In this document: piece after piece, positions 41,994 through 52,721 of the stretch
Numbering within the stretch: the first letter of the stretch is position 1
Layout of the letters: each line of letters starts with the position of its first letter
Assembly (NCBI RefSeq): GCF_018476905.1
Contig: NZ_JAHCVK010000007.1
Location: 57,709-121,708, forward strand
Length of the DNA stretch: 64,000 bases
DNA from: Geomobilimonas luticola
Lineage (GTDB): Bacteria; Desulfobacterota; Desulfuromonadia; Geobacterales; Geobacteraceae
Direction of reading: 5' to 3'
The notes under the pieces: model-generated
Seen by the model: only the letters and a program-made list of their open reading frames with translations
The model's database searches: none
What the model was told of the DNA's origin: nothing
Made by a program: the position numbers and the translations under genes

Positions 41994-44983
41994 TGACCAG
42001 ACGAATTGAAATCGCCCTCAGGGTGCAGGTTCGCGACCCCCGTGGTGAACGGATCAAGCGGGAGATCGAGCATTTTCTCCACCTGCCGGTTGAGCGGGTG
42101 CGTACCATTGACGTGTATACGGTGGATGCCGCGCTGAGCGATGCCGAACTGCAACAGGCCGCCGCCGGCCCTTTCTGCGACCAGGTGATCCAGGAGTGGC
42201 ATCTCGACACTCCCGCAGCCAGGGACTTTGATTACCTGGTGGAGGTCGGTTTGCGACCCGGCGTCACCGATAATGTGGGACGAACCGCACGGGAAGCGGT
42301 GGAATACCTGACGGGGAGGCCATTCCAGCCGGGTGAGGGGGTCTACACCTCGGTACAGTACCTCCTGAGCGGAAAGATTACCCATGCCGACGTGGAGCGT
42401 ATCACCACGGGGCTCCTCTGTAATACCCTCATCCAGCGCTATACCATTCTCGATGCGGCGACGTTCGCAGCCCAAAGGGGAGTGCCCGTTTTTGTCCCGA
42501 AAGTACTGGGGGAAATAAAGACCGAGGTCAGGGAGATCAATCTCGAGGTCACCGACCAGGAACTCATGCGTATCAGCAAGGACGGCGTCCTTGCCCTGAC
42601 CCTGGAAGAGATGCAGATCATCCAGGCCCATTTCCGTGATGTGCAGGTTCTGGCGGCGCGGCAGAAGATGGGCCTCGGTCCGCGACCGACCGATGTGGAA
42701 CTGGAGGCACTTGCCCAGACATGGTCGGAGCACTGCAAACACAAGATATTCGCCGGTACGGTGCAGTACGAGGATGAAGAGGGAAACCGCCAGGAGATCA
42801 AGTCCCTCTTCAAGTCGTTCATCCAGCGGACAACGAAGGATGTGCGGGAGAAGCTGGGAGACAGGGATTTCTGCCTGTCGGTATTCAAGGACAACGCGGG
42901 GGTCATTCGGTTCAATGACGACTGGTCGCTGGTGTTCAAGGTGGAGACCCACAACTCGCCATCGGCCCTGGATCCCTACGGCGGGGCGCTAACCGGGATC
43001 GTCGGCGTCAACCGTGACCCGTTCGGTACCGGGCAGGGGGCGAAGCTCATTTTCAACACCGATGTATTTTGTTTTGCCGACCCGTTCTACGACAAGCCGC
43101 TGCCGTCCCGCCTGCTGCATCCCCGGCGCATTTACGAAGGGGTTGTGGAAGGTGTGGAGCACGGCGGCAACAAGAGCGGCATTCCGACGGTCAACGGTTC
43201 GCTGGTCTTCGACGGGCGTTTTGCCGGCAAACCCCTCGTCTTCTGCGGGACGGCCGGTATCATGCCGGCCACCATCAACGGCAAGCCGAGTCACGAGAAA
43301 CATATCGAGCCGGGGGACCTGATCGTCATGGCAGGGGGGAGGATCGGCAAGGACGGCATCCATGGTGCCACCTTTTCCTCCGAGGAACTGAACGAAAACT
43401 CGCCCGTATCCGCCGTGCAGATCGGCGACCCCATAACCCAGAAGCGGATGTTCGACTTCCTCATCCGGGCGCGGGACAAGGGGTTGTACAACTTCATCAC
43501 CGACAACGGGGCGGGGGGGCTTTCCTCGTCCATCGGAGAGATGTCCGGTGAGTGCGGCGGCTGCAGAATGGATCTAGCCAAGGCTCCCCTCAAGTATGCC
43601 GGTCTCAATCCTTGGGAGATTCTCATCTCCGAAGCCCAGGAACGGATGAGTCTCGCCGTGCCGCCGGCCAAGATCGACGAGTTCACAGAGATGGCCAGAC
43701 GGTTCGGCGTGGAGGTGTCGGTGCTTGGCGAATTCACCGACTCGGGGTATTTCCACATCCTGCATGGCGAGCGGACCGTAGCCTACCTGCCGGTCGCTTT
43801 CATGCACGAGGGGCTTCCCCCCATGCAGCTTCCCGCCAAATGGGTTCCGCCACGGCACGAAGAGCCGCGCGTCGTGATTCAAAATGATTACACCGCCGAC
43901 CTCAAGCAGCTTCTCGCCTCTCTCAACGTCTGCTCCAAGGAGTCGGTGGTGCGTCGCTACGACCATGAAGTCCAGGGGGGGAGCGTGGTCAAGCCGTTCA
44001 CCGGCGCAGCCAATGATGGCCCTTCCGATGCCGCTGTGGTCCGGCCGGTTCTCGATTCCTTCGAAGGGGTTGTGGTCGCTCACGGGATATGCCCCCGCTA
44101 CAGCGATATAGACACCTATCACATGACCGCCAACGCCGTCGACGAGGCCCTGCGCAATTATGTGGCGGTGGGGGGCTCTCTTGACCTGGTGGCCGGTCTC
44201 GACAACTTCTGCTGGTGCGATCCCGTCCTGTCGGAGAAGACGCCCGACGGGGATTACAAGATGGCACAGCTGGTACGGTCAAACCAGGCGCTCTACGACG
44301 TCTGCATGGCCTATAACCTGCCGCTCATTTCCGGCAAGGATTCCATGAAGAACGACTTCTACGACGGGTCGGTAAAGATATCCATCCCCCCCACGCTTCT
44401 CTTTTCGGTAATCGGCCGGATCGAGGATGCCCGCAAGGCTGTCACCATGGACGTAAAGCGCCCCGGCGACATCGTTTACCTGCTCGGCAAGACGGGGAAC
44501 GAACTGGGGGCATCGGAATATCTGGCCCTCAAGGGGTTCGTCGGCAACCGGGTGCCACAGGTGGATACGGCAAAGGCCTATAAACGCTACCGTGCCTACC
44601 ATGAAGCGGTCATGGCTGGTCTCGTGGCGTCCTGTCATGACCTTTCCGACGGCGGACTGGCGGTAGCTGCCGCGGAATCCGCCTTTGCCGGCGCCTGCGG
44701 CATGAATCTCGACCTCACCAGGGTTCTCTGGACGGGTGACGACGGGGAGCGAAACGACGTGACACTCCTCTTTGCCGAATCGGCCTCCCGTCACCTGGTC
44801 ACCGTACGTCCCGAGAATCGTGGGGCATTCGAGGCGGCCATGGGGGGGAACTGCTTTGCCTCCATCGGTGTCGTGACAGCCGAGCCGGTTCTGACCATAA
44901 CCGGCATCGACGGCGGGACCGTGGTAAGGGCGGGTCTTGCGGAGCTCAAGGAAGCCTGGCAAAGGACGCTTAAGGACCTGTAA
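41993..44983 (+). CDS. purL: Phosphoribosylformylglycinamidine synthase, synthetase subunit with PurS-like N-terminus
   Basis: A 996-residue FGAM synthase subunit using ATP to convert FGAR to FGAM. Residues 1-180 contain PurS-like repeats (RIEIALRVQVRDPRGERIKREIEHFL and VGLRPGVTDNVGRTAREAVEYLTG). The synthetase core has TWSEHCKHKIF, KVETHNSPSALDPYGGA, GNKSGIPTVNG, and PLISGKDSMKND. Glutaminase activity is on a separate PurQ encoded next. Overlaps mscS by 1 base. Confidence 0.95.
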   Translation: MTRRIEIALRVQVRDPRGERIKREIEHFLHLPVERVRTIDVYTVDAALSDAELQQAAAGPFCDQVIQEWHLDTPAARDFDYLVEVGLRPGVTDNVGRTAREAVEYLTGRPFQPGEGVYTSVQYLLSGKITHADVERITTGLLCNTLIQRYTILDAATFAAQRGVPVFVPKVLGEIKTEVREINLEVTDQELMRISKDGVLALTLEEMQIIQAHFRDVQVLAARQKMGLGPRPTDVELEALAQTWSEHCKHKIFAGTVQYEDEEGNRQEIKSLFKSFIQRTTKDVREKLGDRDFCLSVFKDNAGVIRFNDDWSLVFKVETHNSPSALDPYGGALTGIVGVNRDPFGTGQGAKLIFNTDVFCFADPFYDKPLPSRLLHPRRIYEGVVEGVEHGGNKSGIPTVNGSLVFDGRFAGKPLVFCGTAGIMPATINGKPSHEKHIEPGDLIVMAGGRIGKDGIHGATFSSEELNENSPVSAVQIGDPITQKRMFDFLIRARDKGLYNFITDNGAGGLSSSIGEMSGECGGCRMDLAKAPLKYAGLNPWEILISEAQERMSLAVPPAKIDEFTEMARRFGVEVSVLGEFTDSGYFHILHGERTVAYLPVAFMHEGLPPMQLPAKWVPPRHEEPRVVIQNDYTADLKQLLASLNVCSKESVVRRYDHEVQGGSVVKPFTGAANDGPSDAAVVRPVLDSFEGVVVAHGICPRYSDIDTYHMTANAVDEALRNYVAVGGSLDLVAGLDNFCWCDPVLSEKTPDGDYKMAQLVRSNQALYDVCMAYNLPLISGKDSMKNDFYDGSVKISIPPTLLFSVIGRIEDARKAVTMDVKRPGDIVYLLGKTGNELGASEYLALKGFVGNRVPQVDTAKAYKRYRAYHEAVMAGLVASCHDLSDGGLAVAAAESAFAGACGMNLDLTRVLWTGDDGERNDVTLLFAESASRHLVTVRPENRGAFEAAMGGNCFASIGVVTAEPVLTITGIDGGTVVRAGLAELKEAWQRTLKDL

Positions 44984-45023
44984 CAATCCTTTTTATTCAA
45001 GGATTAAACGTGTGGGGTATTTC

Positions 45024-45851
45024 ATGGTAAAGACGAGAGCGATAGTCATAACCGGCAACGGGACCAACTGCGAGGTGGAAGCGGCCCACGCCTGCCGTCT
45101 CGGGGGATTCGATGAGGCGGTCATCGCCCACATATCTGATCTTCTTTCCGGCGACCTGCGGCTGGACGACTTCCATTTTCTCAATCTGACCGGCGGGTTC
45201 CTCGACGGTGACGACCTGGGGAGCGCCAAGGCTCAAGCCAACCGCTTCAAGTACGCACGGGTGGACGACCTGAGCGAGCACCTCATCGATCAGCTGCTCC
45301 GCTTCATACAGGCAGGTAAACCGATCCTCGGCGTCTGCAACGGCTTCCAGCTCATGGTGAAAATGGGGCTCCTCCCCGCATTCGACGGCAACCTCCTGCA
45401 GCAGGTGGCGACACTCACCTTCAATGACTGCGGCCGGTTTCAGGACCGCTGGGTCTACCTGAAGAACAACCCTGCATCCCCGAGCATCTTCACCCGCGGC
45501 ATAGACCGCGGCATATATCTTCCGATCCGCCACGGCGAAGGAAAATTCGTCGCGGCATCGTCAGAGATCATGGACCGCATCGAGGCGAACAATCTGGCGG
45601 TCCTCAGGTATTCCGGTCCGGACTACGAAGAGCCGACCATGGCGTTCCCGGAGAATCCCAACGGTTCCGAGCACGCCATTGCCGCCATCTGCGACGAAAG
45701 CGGACTCCTCATGGGGCTCATGCCTCATCCCGAGGCGTTCGTGCACCGGACCAACCACCCTCGCTGGACCAGGGAAGAACTTCCCGAAGAAGGGGACGGT
45801 CTGATACTGTTCCGGAACGCGGCGGAGTACGTGCGCAGCAAGCTGGTGTAG
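45024..45851 (+). CDS. purQ: Phosphoribosylformylglycinamidine synthase, glutaminase subunit
   Basis: A 275-residue class I glutamine amidotransferase: nucleophile in GVCNGFQLMVKMG, catalytic His-x-Glu in LMPHPEAFV, and the start AIVITGNGTNCEVE. It supplies ammonia to PurL. ATG 45024 fits the family start. Lies 40 bases after purL. Confidence 0.93.
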   Translation: MVKTRAIVITGNGTNCEVEAAHACRLGGFDEAVIAHISDLLSGDLRLDDFHFLNLTGGFLDGDDLGSAKAQANRFKYARVDDLSEHLIDQLLRFIQAGKPILGVCNGFQLMVKMGLLPAFDGNLLQQVATLTFNDCGRFQDRWVYLKNNPASPSIFTRGIDRGIYLPIRHGEGKFVAASSEIMDRIEANNLAVLRYSGPDYEEPTMAFPENPNGSEHAIAAICDESGLLMGLMPHPEAFVHRTNHPRWTREELPEEGDGLILFRNAAEYVRSKLV

Positions 45852-45925
45852 CCTGAGTTTTTCGAGAAGCTCGTCTGTCACTGTAGGATGAGTCTGATTG
45901 TTTCCCTGAACAAACGGAGTGAGCA

Positions 45926-47338
45926 ATGAAACTGTACTGTCCCGAAGAGGAATGTGGAATTTTCGGAATCTTCGGCCATCCTGAAGCGGCCAACCTGACG
46001 TACCTCGGGCTTTATGCGCTCCAGCACCGCGGCCAGGAGTCCTGCGGCATCGTTTCGTCCGATGGAGCCAGTCTCCATGCCCACAAGGGGATGGGGCTGG
46101 TTGCCGACGTGTTCGGCAACCAGGAGATATTCAAGCAGCTCCCCGGTGAGGGGGCGATCGGTCATGTCCGGTACTCCACAACCGGTTCTTCGGTGATCAA
46201 GAACGTTCAGCCGATCATGGTCGATTATTCCCGGGGTTCCATTGCCGTTGCCCACAACGGCAACATTGTCAACGCGCAGATCATAAAGGACGAACTGGAG
46301 GCGTGGGGGTCGATCTTCCAGACCACCATGGATACGGAGATCATTGTCCACCTCCTTGCAACCTCCAAGACCAGTTCGCTTCTGGAGCGGATTGCCGACG
46401 CTCTGCAGCGGATAAGGGGAGCCTACTGTCTCCTCTTCCAGACGGAAACGCGCATGATCGCTGTCCGTGATCCCCATGGCTACCGTCCCCTCTGTCTGGG
46501 TAAACTGGGAAATGCCTACGTGGTCGCCTCCGAAAGCTGCGCCCTCGACCTGATCGAAGCGGAATTCATCCGGGAGATAGAGCCGGGAGAAATCGTCGAG
46601 ATTACGAAGAATGGCATGACATCCCATTTCCCCTTCAAAAAGGTTGCCCCCGCTCCCTGTATCTTCGAATTCGTTTACTTTGCCCGCCCCGATTCCACCA
46701 TTTTCGGCAAGAATGTCTATCTGGTGCGCAAGGAACTGGGCCGTCAGCTGGCACGGGAGTTCCGCATAGAGGCGGACATGGTCATCCCGGTTCCCGATTC
46801 CGGTGTGCCGGCTGCCATGGGATACGCCGAAGAGTCGGGAATCCCCTTCGAGCTCGGGCTTATCCGTAACCATTACGTGGGGCGCACGTTCATCGAGCCC
46901 CAGCAGGCAATCCGCCATTTCGGCGTCAAAATAAAGCTCAACCCGGTACGGGAACTCATCAAGGGGAAACGGGTGATTGTCATTGACGATTCCATCGTGC
47001 GCGGCACCACGTCGCGCAAGATCGTCAAGATGGTCCGCAATGCAGGGGCCAGCGAAGTGCACGTCCTGATATCCTCGCCTCCCACCAGTTATCCCTGCTA
47101 CTACGGTATCGACACACCAAACCGGAAGGAACTGATCTCCTCGTCCCATACCGTTGACGAAATCCGGCGATACATCACCGCCGATTCCCTCGGGTATCTG
47201 ACACCGGAGGGGCTGACCCAGGCGGTCGGAACGGAGAACACCAGCTACTGCCGTGCCTGTTTCACCGGCGATTATCCCATAAAATTCCCGCAACTGCGGC
47301 CCGAGCCGCAACTGGGGCTATTCGAAAAGGAGTCATGA
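45926..47338 (+). CDS. purF: Amidophosphoribosyltransferase
   Basis: A 470-residue enzyme that commits PRPP to purine synthesis. The nucleophile Cys10 follows a short propeptide ([14 protein letters not shown]), [11 protein letters not shown] is next, and the PRPP motif is [17 protein letters not shown]. The C-terminus has the cysteine cluster residues typical of the iron-sulphur (Bacillus-type) form (SYPCYYGID and [12 protein letters not shown]). Confidence 0.96.
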   Translation: MKLYCPEEECGIFGIFGHPEAANLTYLGLYALQHRGQESCGIVSSDGASLHAHKGMGLVADVFGNQEIFKQLPGEGAIGHVRYSTTGSSVIKNVQPIMVDYSRGSIAVAHNGNIVNAQIIKDELEAWGSIFQTTMDTEIIVHLLATSKTSSLLERIADALQRIRGAYCLLFQTETRMIAVRDPHGYRPLCLGKLGNAYVVASESCALDLIEAEFIREIEPGEIVEITKNGMTSHFPFKKVAPAPCIFEFVYFARPDSTIFGKNVYLVRKELGRQLAREFRIEADMVIPVPDSGVPAAMGYAEESGIPFELGLIRNHYVGRTFIEPQQAIRHFGVKIKLNPVRELIKGKRVIVIDDSIVRGTTSRKIVKMVRNAGASEVHVLISSPPTSYPCYYGIDTPNRKELISSSHTVDEIRRYITADSLGYLTPEGLTQAVGTENTSYCRACFTGDYPIKFPQLRPEPQLGLFEKES

Positions 47339-47339
47339 G

Positions 47340-47888
47340 ATGACGGAACGGGAAAAACTCAAGAGCATCATCAAGGAACTGTCCTACGAGAAGCGGAAGG
47401 TGACACTGGCATCGGGCCGCGAGTCCGATTTCTACTTCGACGGCAAGCAGACCACCCTCCACGCCGAAGGGGGGTTTCTGGTCGGCAGGCTGTTCTACGA
47501 GGCGATAAAGGATGTCGACGGCGTCCAGGCGGTTGGTGGCATCACCATGGGGGCCGACCCCATCGCTACCGCCACCTCTGTCGCTGCGCTCCTGGACAAG
47601 AAACCGCTCCATGCCTTCATTATCCGCAAGGAGCCCAAGGGGCACGGTACCGGTCAGTGGCTCGAAGGACGCAAGAATCTTCCCAAGGGAACGAAGGTAG
47701 TTATCGTTGAAGACGTAGTCACCACCGGCGGTTCTTCCATGAAGGCTGTGCGCAGGGCCGAAGAGGAAGGGCTTACCGTTCTCGGTATCGTTACACTGGT
47801 GGACCGGGAAGAGGGTGGACGGGAGAACATCGAAAAGGAAGGGTACTGGCTCAAGGCGATCTTCACCAAGAGCGAGGTCCTTGCGTAA
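47340..47888 (+). CDS. pyrE: Orotate phosphoribosyltransferase
   Basis: A 182-residue enzyme that joins orotate to PRPP. The PRPP motif is VVIVEDVVTTGGSSMKAV; the N-terminal part FGSGRESDFYFDGKQ-like (ASGRESDFYFDGKQT) fits. One base separates it from purF, linking a pyrimidine gene to the purine unit. A terminator follows. Confidence 0.94.
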   Translation: MTEREKLKSIIKELSYEKRKVTLASGRESDFYFDGKQTTLHAEGGFLVGRLFYEAIKDVDGVQAVGGITMGADPIATATSVAALLDKKPLHAFIIRKEPKGHGTGQWLEGRKNLPKGTKVVIVEDVVTTGGSSMKAVRRAEEEGLTVLGIVTLVDREEGGRENIEKEGYWLKAIFTKSEVLA

Positions 47889-47919
47889 TATCAGGTAAAG
47901 GTTGAGGAAAAGGTAAAGG

Positions 47920-47948
47920 AGAGGCGGCCAGTATGGTCGCCTCTTTTT
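47920..47948 (+). terminator. Terminator after pyrE
   Basis: AGAGGCG / CGCCTCT stem with an 11-base loop followed by TTTTT, 31 bases after the pyrE stop. Confidence 0.75.
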
Positions 47949-47964
47949 ATGGTGCCAACATAGT

Positions 47965-48672
47965 ATGAATGCAACCATTGACAATATATTAGTACGTTAT
48001 GGATTGCTCCTTCGAGAAGTGGATGAATGGTTCGGGCGCTGTCATGCTGCCCGACCCGAGGCCGTTGCCTGCCGGCGGGGCTGCGCAGAATGCTGCCGGT
48101 CTTTGTTCGACATTACGCTGCTCGATGCCTGTTACCTTAAGAAGGGGTTCGACGGACTTCCCGTTAACGTCCGGGAAACCGTGCTGATCGAGGCGCGGAA
48201 GCAGTTGCAGCGTCTGCGGGATGTCTGGCCGGACCTGGATGTACCTTACATTCTCAATTATCGTCCGGAGGAAGCATGGGAAGAACTCATGCCCGACGAC
48301 GACGAAACCCCCTGCCTCCTCCTTGGCGCCGACGGCCGCTGCCTGGTATACGACCATCGCCCCATGACCTGCCGGCTCCACGGACTGCCGCTGATTGACA
48401 CTTCCGGCGAGGTGATGCACGACGAGTGGTGCACCCTCAACTTCGTCGGCCTTGATCCGCTGGCGATGCCGGAACTGCAGTGGGAGTTCCGACGTCATTT
48501 CGAGGCGGAACTCTCCCTGTTCCGGGCGTTCACCGACGAATTGCTGGGGAAGCGGGTGAGCGAACTTGATACCTTCATCCCGTTGGCACTGCTTCAGGAT
48601 TTTACGGGATTTGACTGGCGCGGGTGGTGGGGGAAAGGTTTTGTTAAGCTGCCGGATTTTCCAGGCTGGTAG
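47965..48672 (+). CDS. YkgJ-family cysteine cluster protein
   Basis: A 235-residue protein with CRRGCAECCRSLFDIT, then CLLLGADGRCLVYDHRPMTCRLHG, the Cys pattern of the YkgJ/UPF0153 metal-binding (probably Zn or Fe-S) family. Function is unknown. It starts just after the pyrE terminator and its last 29 bases overlap the convergent purN. Confidence 0.85.
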   Translation: MNATIDNILVRYGLLLREVDEWFGRCHAARPEAVACRRGCAECCRSLFDITLLDACYLKKGFDGLPVNVRETVLIEARKQLQRLRDVWPDLDVPYILNYRPEEAWEELMPDDDETPCLLLGADGRCLVYDHRPMTCRLHGLPLIDTSGEVMHDEWCTLNFVGLDPLAMPELQWEFRRHFEAELSLFRAFTDELLGKRVSELDTFIPLALLQDFTGFDWRGWWGKGFVKLPDFPGW

Positions 48673-49300
48673 CGGATGCCGGGACAGGTGGGGTGATGAT
48701 GACCCGGCGTCCTTCGACGGAGAGGCGTCCTTCCGCGTAGAGCTGGATGGCCCTGGGATAGACACGGTGTTCTTCTACCTGGATGCGGGCGGAAAGGCTT
48801 TCTTCCGTATCATCATCCAGGACCGGAACGGCCGCCTGGATGATGATGGGGCCGGTATCGGTACCGGCGTCCACGAAATGGACGGTACAGCCCGATATCC
48901 GTGCACCGTGGTCGAGAGCCTGCCGCTGTGCGTGGAGACCGGGGAAGGCGGGGAGAATGGCGGGGTGTATGTTCATGATTGCATGGGGAAAGGCGTCGAT
49001 GAGCACCGGTGTTATGATCCGCATGAAACCGGCCAGAATGACCAGTTCAACGCCATACTGCTGAAGGGTTTCCACCAGGGCGGCGTCATAGGCGGAGCGG
49101 CCGGCAAACTGCCGGTGGTCCATGTGCAGGGCGGGGATAGTGTGCTTGCGGGCCCGTTCCAGGCCGAAGGCTCCGGCGTTATTGCTGATAACGCAGACGA
49201 TATCGGCAGACAGGCTCCCATCCTCGATCCGGTCGATGATCGACTGCAGGTTCGAACCACTTCCGGAAATCAACACACCAACTTTTATGCGTCGTCCCAT
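48644..49300 (-). CDS. purN: Phosphoribosylglycinamide formyltransferase
   Basis: A 218-residue transferase using 10-formyl-THF to convert GAR to FGAR. Motifs: VLISGSGSNLQSII (phosphate loop), AGFMRIITP, IMNIHPAILPAFPG with the catalytic Asn-His, and VHFVDAGTDTGPII (catalytic Asp). ATG 49300 follows GGGAGAGG. Purine operon partner of purM, 11 bases downstream of it. Confidence 0.95.
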   Translation of the reverse strand: MGRRIKVGVLISGSGSNLQSIIDRIEDGSLSADIVCVISNNAGAFGLERARKHTIPALHMDHRQFAGRSAYDAALVETLQQYGVELVILAGFMRIITPVLIDAFPHAIMNIHPAILPAFPGLHAQRQALDHGARISGCTVHFVDAGTDTGPIIIQAAVPVLDDDTEESLSARIQVEEHRVYPRAIQLYAEGRLSVEGRRVIITPPVPASATSLENPAA

Positions 49301-49311
49301 ACCTCTCCCGC

Positions 49312-50361
49312 CTATACCATCTCGACGCATTCTTTGCCCGGTTCGCATTTCGCCACTTCACCGATGACGACAGCCTGTTCGCTAAGGCCGGAAAGGCGGA
49401 TCAGCACCTCTTCGGCGTCTTTTTCCGGAACCGCCAGGACCATTCCGATGCCGCAGTTGAAGGTGCGGAGCAGTTCGTCGTCGTCGATGTTTCCCCCCTC
49501 CTGAAGGAGTCGGAAGAGGGGAGGGAGTTGCCAGCTGTTCCTGTCGAGCATTGCCTTGCAACCGTGGGGAAGTACGCGGGGAATGTTTTCCAGCAGGCCG
49601 CCGCCGGTGATGTGGGCGATGCCGTTGATCTGGAAGTCCCGGAGCAGGTTGAGGATGCTCTTCACGTAGATGCGGGTGGGGGTGAGGAGTTCGTCTGCCA
49701 CGCTTCTGCCGAGACCGGGAAGCTGGTCGTTGATGCCGAGTCCCATCCGCTCGAAGATGACCTTGCGTGCCAGGGAGTAACCGTTGCTGTGCAGGCCGCT
49801 GGAGGCGAGGCCGATGAGACGGTTGCCGACGGTGATGCTGGAACCGTCGATGAGATTGTCCCGTTCCACGACACCGACGGTGAATCCGGCCATGTCATAC
49901 TCGCCGTCGGCGTAGAAACCGGGCATCTCGGCGGTTTCTCCGCCGATGAGGGCGCAGCCGGCCTGTACGCATCCCTCGGCGATACCCTTGACGATGGCTG
50001 CACCCTTTTCCGGATCCAGTTTCCCCGTGGCGAGGTAATCGAGGAAAAAGAGCGGTTCGGCCCCCTGGACGATGATGTCATTTACGCACATGGCCACCAG
50101 GTCGATCCCCACGGTATCATGACGGTCGGCCATGAACGCAAGCTTGAGCTTGGTGCCGACACCGTCGGTGCCGGAAACGAGAACAGGGTTCCTGTACTTG
50201 CCGGTATTGAGGGAAAAGAGGCCGCCGAAGCCGCCGATGTCCGCCAGGACCTCGGGGCGGGTAGTCGCCTTTACCAAAGGCTTGATCATTTTGACAAAGG
50301 TATTGCCGGCGTCGATGTCTACACCGGCGTCCTTATAGGTGGTTTTCGTGGTGCTCACCAT
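49312..50361 (-). CDS. purM: Phosphoribosylformylglycinamidine cyclo-ligase
   Basis: A 349-residue AIR synthetase. Blocks include [53 protein letters not shown] and [15 protein letters not shown]. Upstream is a divergent promoter region shared with rimI. Confidence 0.96.
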   Translation of the reverse strand: MVSTTKTTYKDAGVDIDAGNTFVKMIKPLVKATTRPEVLADIGGFGGLFSLNTGKYRNPVLVSGTDGVGTKLKLAFMADRHDTVGIDLVAMCVNDIIVQGAEPLFFLDYLATGKLDPEKGAAIVKGIAEGCVQAGCALIGGETAEMPGFYADGEYDMAGFTVGVVERDNLIDGSSITVGNRLIGLASSGLHSNGYSLARKVIFERMGLGINDQLPGLGRSVADELLTPTRIYVKSILNLLRDFQINGIAHITGGGLLENIPRVLPHGCKAMLDRNSWQLPPLFRLLQEGGNIDDDELLRTFNCGIGMVLAVPEKDAEEVLIRLSGLSEQAVVIGEVAKCEPGKECVEMV

Positions 50362-50441
50362 GGTTCCTCCGCTGAAGTGGAGTTAATTTATTACCCCAAC
50401 GCAGGGGAAATGTCAAACCGATTCTCGGCGCGAAAAAAGAG

Positions 50442-50471
50442 TTTACAAACCCACGGGCGTTTGCTTAGAAT
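50442..50471 (+). promoter_or_regulatory. Promoter before rimI
   Basis: TTTACA and TAGAAT with an 18-base spacer. The -10 ends only 8 bases before the ATG at 50480, so the transcript would begin at or near the start codon. Confidence 0.6.
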
Positions 50472-50479
50472 GCGTGGAA

Positions 50480-50953
50480 ATGAGCGACGGACTGCACGAT
50501 ATCACCATCTGTCCGATGCAGGAGCAGGACCTGCCCGAGGTCCTGGCGATCGAAAAAGTCGCGTACCCCCGCCCCTGGAGCAGAACCCATTTCCTGGACG
50601 AGCTAGCGTCACCCCACGCATTCCCCCTGGCCGCCTTCGACCATGACGGTCGTCTGGTGGGCTATATCTGTCCCATGTTGCTTCTGGATGAGGGGCACAT
50701 ATACAATGTGGCCGTTCACCCCGACTGCCGCGGCCGGAGGATAGGGGAGCTCCTGGTCCGGCGGGTGCTCGGGGACTGTCAGCTGGGAGGGGCGGAAATT
50801 GTCACCCTGGAAGTGCGCACCTCCAATGCTGCCGCGCGTTCCCTTTACCGCCGGATCGGTTTTACGGAAACCGGCCTGCGCAATCGCTACTATGAAAATG
50901 GCGAAGACGCGATCCTGATGGAATACCGCTTCGACAACGAGGACAGGGCATGA
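50480..50953 (+). CDS. rimI: Ribosomal protein S18 alanine N-acetyltransferase-like GNAT
   Basis: A 157-residue GNAT acetyltransferase with AVHPDCRGRRIGELLVRRVL (acetyl-CoA loop), LEVRTSNAAARSLYRRIGF and RNRYYENGEDAILM, as in RimI. The start is uncertain: ATG 50480 has no ribosome-binding site and may be leaderless; a GTG at 50474 is in frame. Overlaps pyrK by 4 bases. Confidence 0.85.
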   Translation: MSDGLHDITICPMQEQDLPEVLAIEKVAYPRPWSRTHFLDELASPHAFPLAAFDHDGRLVGYICPMLLLDEGHIYNVAVHPDCRGRRIGELLVRRVLGDCQLGGAEIVTLEVRTSNAAARSLYRRIGFTETGLRNRYYENGEDAILMEYRFDNEDRA

Positions 50954-51774
50954 ATTTTAAAGCGACGGTCATCACCAATGTTGAGGTTTCGCCCGGTTAT
51001 TTCCGGTTGCGCCTGACCGCCCCGCAGTTTTTCGTAACCGCCGCATCTCCCGGCCAGTTCGTCATGGTGCGGGTGAGCGCCTCCATCGACCCTCTGTTGC
51101 GTCGTCCCTTCGGCATCTTCGATGTCGGGGTCATGGCAACCGAATATCCCGACGTCCAGCAACCCTTTCTCGATATCCTCTACAAGGTGGTGGGGAAGGG
51201 TACGGCAATGCTGGCCGGTTTCCACCATGGTGACCAGATGGAAGTGCTCGGCCCCCTCGGCAAGGGGTTCGGTACCGGTGAGCCGTCGGAGGGTAAAGTG
51301 CTGGTTGGAGGCGGAGTTGGCCTCGCTCCCCTCTACTATCTGGCGAGGGAACTGGTGAAAGAGTCCCGGGTGCATCTGTTCGCTGGTGGACGGGGGAGGG
51401 ACGACGTTCTGTGCATCACCGAATTCGAGCGGCTGGGGGTGGAGACCTACGTGTCAACTGACGACGGCACCTTGGGAGAACGGGGACTGGTGACCGAGGT
51501 ACTGGAGCGGTACCTGGCGAACGGCACTGGCGCAAAGACCATCTACGCCTGCGGACCGTTCCCCATGCTCAAGGCAGTGGCCGAGATAGCCGGCCGGACC
51601 GGCATCCCCTGCCAGGTCTCTTTGGAGGCGTACATGGCCTGCGGGGTGGGGGCGTGTCTCGGCTGTGTGGTGAAAGGGCGCGACCATTCGGAAGCGACCC
51701 CCGATTACCGTTGCGTCTGCAAGGACGGGCCGGTGTTCGACCACACGGAACTCTCATGGGAACAGCGTCTGTAG
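50950..51774 (+). CDS. pyrK: Dihydroorotate dehydrogenase electron transfer subunit
   Basis: A 274-residue flavoprotein with an FAD-binding domain ([22 protein letters not shown]) and NAD site, and a C-terminal [2Fe-2S] cluster motif [13 protein letters not shown] plus a further Cys in YRCVCKDG. It passes electrons from dihydroorotate to NAD with PyrD of class 1B, encoded next. Confidence 0.94.
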   Translation: MNFKATVITNVEVSPGYFRLRLTAPQFFVTAASPGQFVMVRVSASIDPLLRRPFGIFDVGVMATEYPDVQQPFLDILYKVVGKGTAMLAGFHHGDQMEVLGPLGKGFGTGEPSEGKVLVGGGVGLAPLYYLARELVKESRVHLFAGGRGRDDVLCITEFERLGVETYVSTDDGTLGERGLVTEVLERYLANGTGAKTIYACGPFPMLKAVAEIAGRTGIPCQVSLEAYMACGVGACLGCVVKGRDHSEATPDYRCVCKDGPVFDHTELSWEQRL

Positions 51775-51799
51775 GACGAGGATTCAGCAAGGAGCTGCG

Positions 51800-52717
51800 A
51801 TGAACACGCCTGATCTGTCAGTTGAAATAGCCGGCATCAAGCTGAGGAACCCGGTGATGACCGCTTCCGGGACTTTCGGTTACGGCGCCGAGTTTGCCCG
51901 GTACATGGACCTGGAAAGCATCGGGGCCATCATAACCAAGGGACTCTCCATCCGCCCCAAGGCGGGGAACGCCACTCCCCGCATCGTGGAGACGCCGGGG
52001 GGGATGCTCAACGCCATCGGCCTGCAGAACGTGGGGATCGATGCCTTTATCGCCGACAAGGTGCCGTTCCTGCGCACCATTTCCACCCCGGTTATTGTCA
52101 ATGTTTACGGCAACACCCTGGATGAGTACGGGGAACTGGCGGGACGGCTCGACCGGATCCCGGAAGTGGCTGGTCTGGAGGTGAACATCTCCTGCCCCAA
52201 CGTGAAGCAGGGGGGGATCGTGTTCGGCACCGACCCGGCCGCCGCCTACGAGGTCGTGAAAATGGTGCGTGACGCGACCATCAAGCCGGTCATCGTCAAG
52301 CTCTCCCCCAACGTCACCGACGTGGTGACCATGGCCCACTCCTGTGCCGATGCGGGTGCAGACGCCCTTTCTCTCATCAATACCCTCACTGGCATGGCCA
52401 TCGATCTCGCCAAACGGAAGCCGGTGCTTGCCAATATCACCGGCGGCCTGTCGGGTCCGGCCATCAAGCCGGTGGCACTGCGCATGGTATGGCAGGTGGC
52501 GCGTGCCGTGAAGCTTCCCATCATCGGTATCGGCGGCATCATGTCTGCCACCGACGCTCTGGAATTCATGCTGGCCGGGGCGACCGCCATCCAGGTGGGC
52601 ACTGCCAACTTCCTCGACCCCACCGCTGCCCAGACCATCGCCCGGGATATGGAGCGCTACCTGGCGGAGCAGGGGATCGCCGATGTCAAGGAACTGATTG
52701 GCGCCCTCCGGTCCTGA
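51800..52717 (+). CDS. pyrD: Dihydroorotate dehydrogenase, class 1B catalytic subunit
   Basis: A 305-residue FMN enzyme that oxidises dihydroorotate to orotate. [13 protein letters not shown] at the start, [13 protein letters not shown] with the catalytic Cys of 1B enzymes, and [24 protein letters not shown] FMN binding ([14 protein letters not shown]). It is 25 bases after pyrK. Confidence 0.96.
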   Translation: MNTPDLSVEIAGIKLRNPVMTASGTFGYGAEFARYMDLESIGAIITKGLSIRPKAGNATPRIVETPGGMLNAIGLQNVGIDAFIADKVPFLRTISTPVIVNVYGNTLDEYGELAGRLDRIPEVAGLEVNISCPNVKQGGIVFGTDPAAAYEVVKMVRDATIKPVIVKLSPNVTDVVTMAHSCADAGADALSLINTLTGMAIDLAKRKPVLANITGGLSGPAIKPVALRMVWQVARAVKLPIIGIGGIMSATDALEFMLAGATAIQVGTANFLDPTAAQTIARDMERYLAEQGIADVKELIGALRS

Positions 52718-52721
52718 GGCG

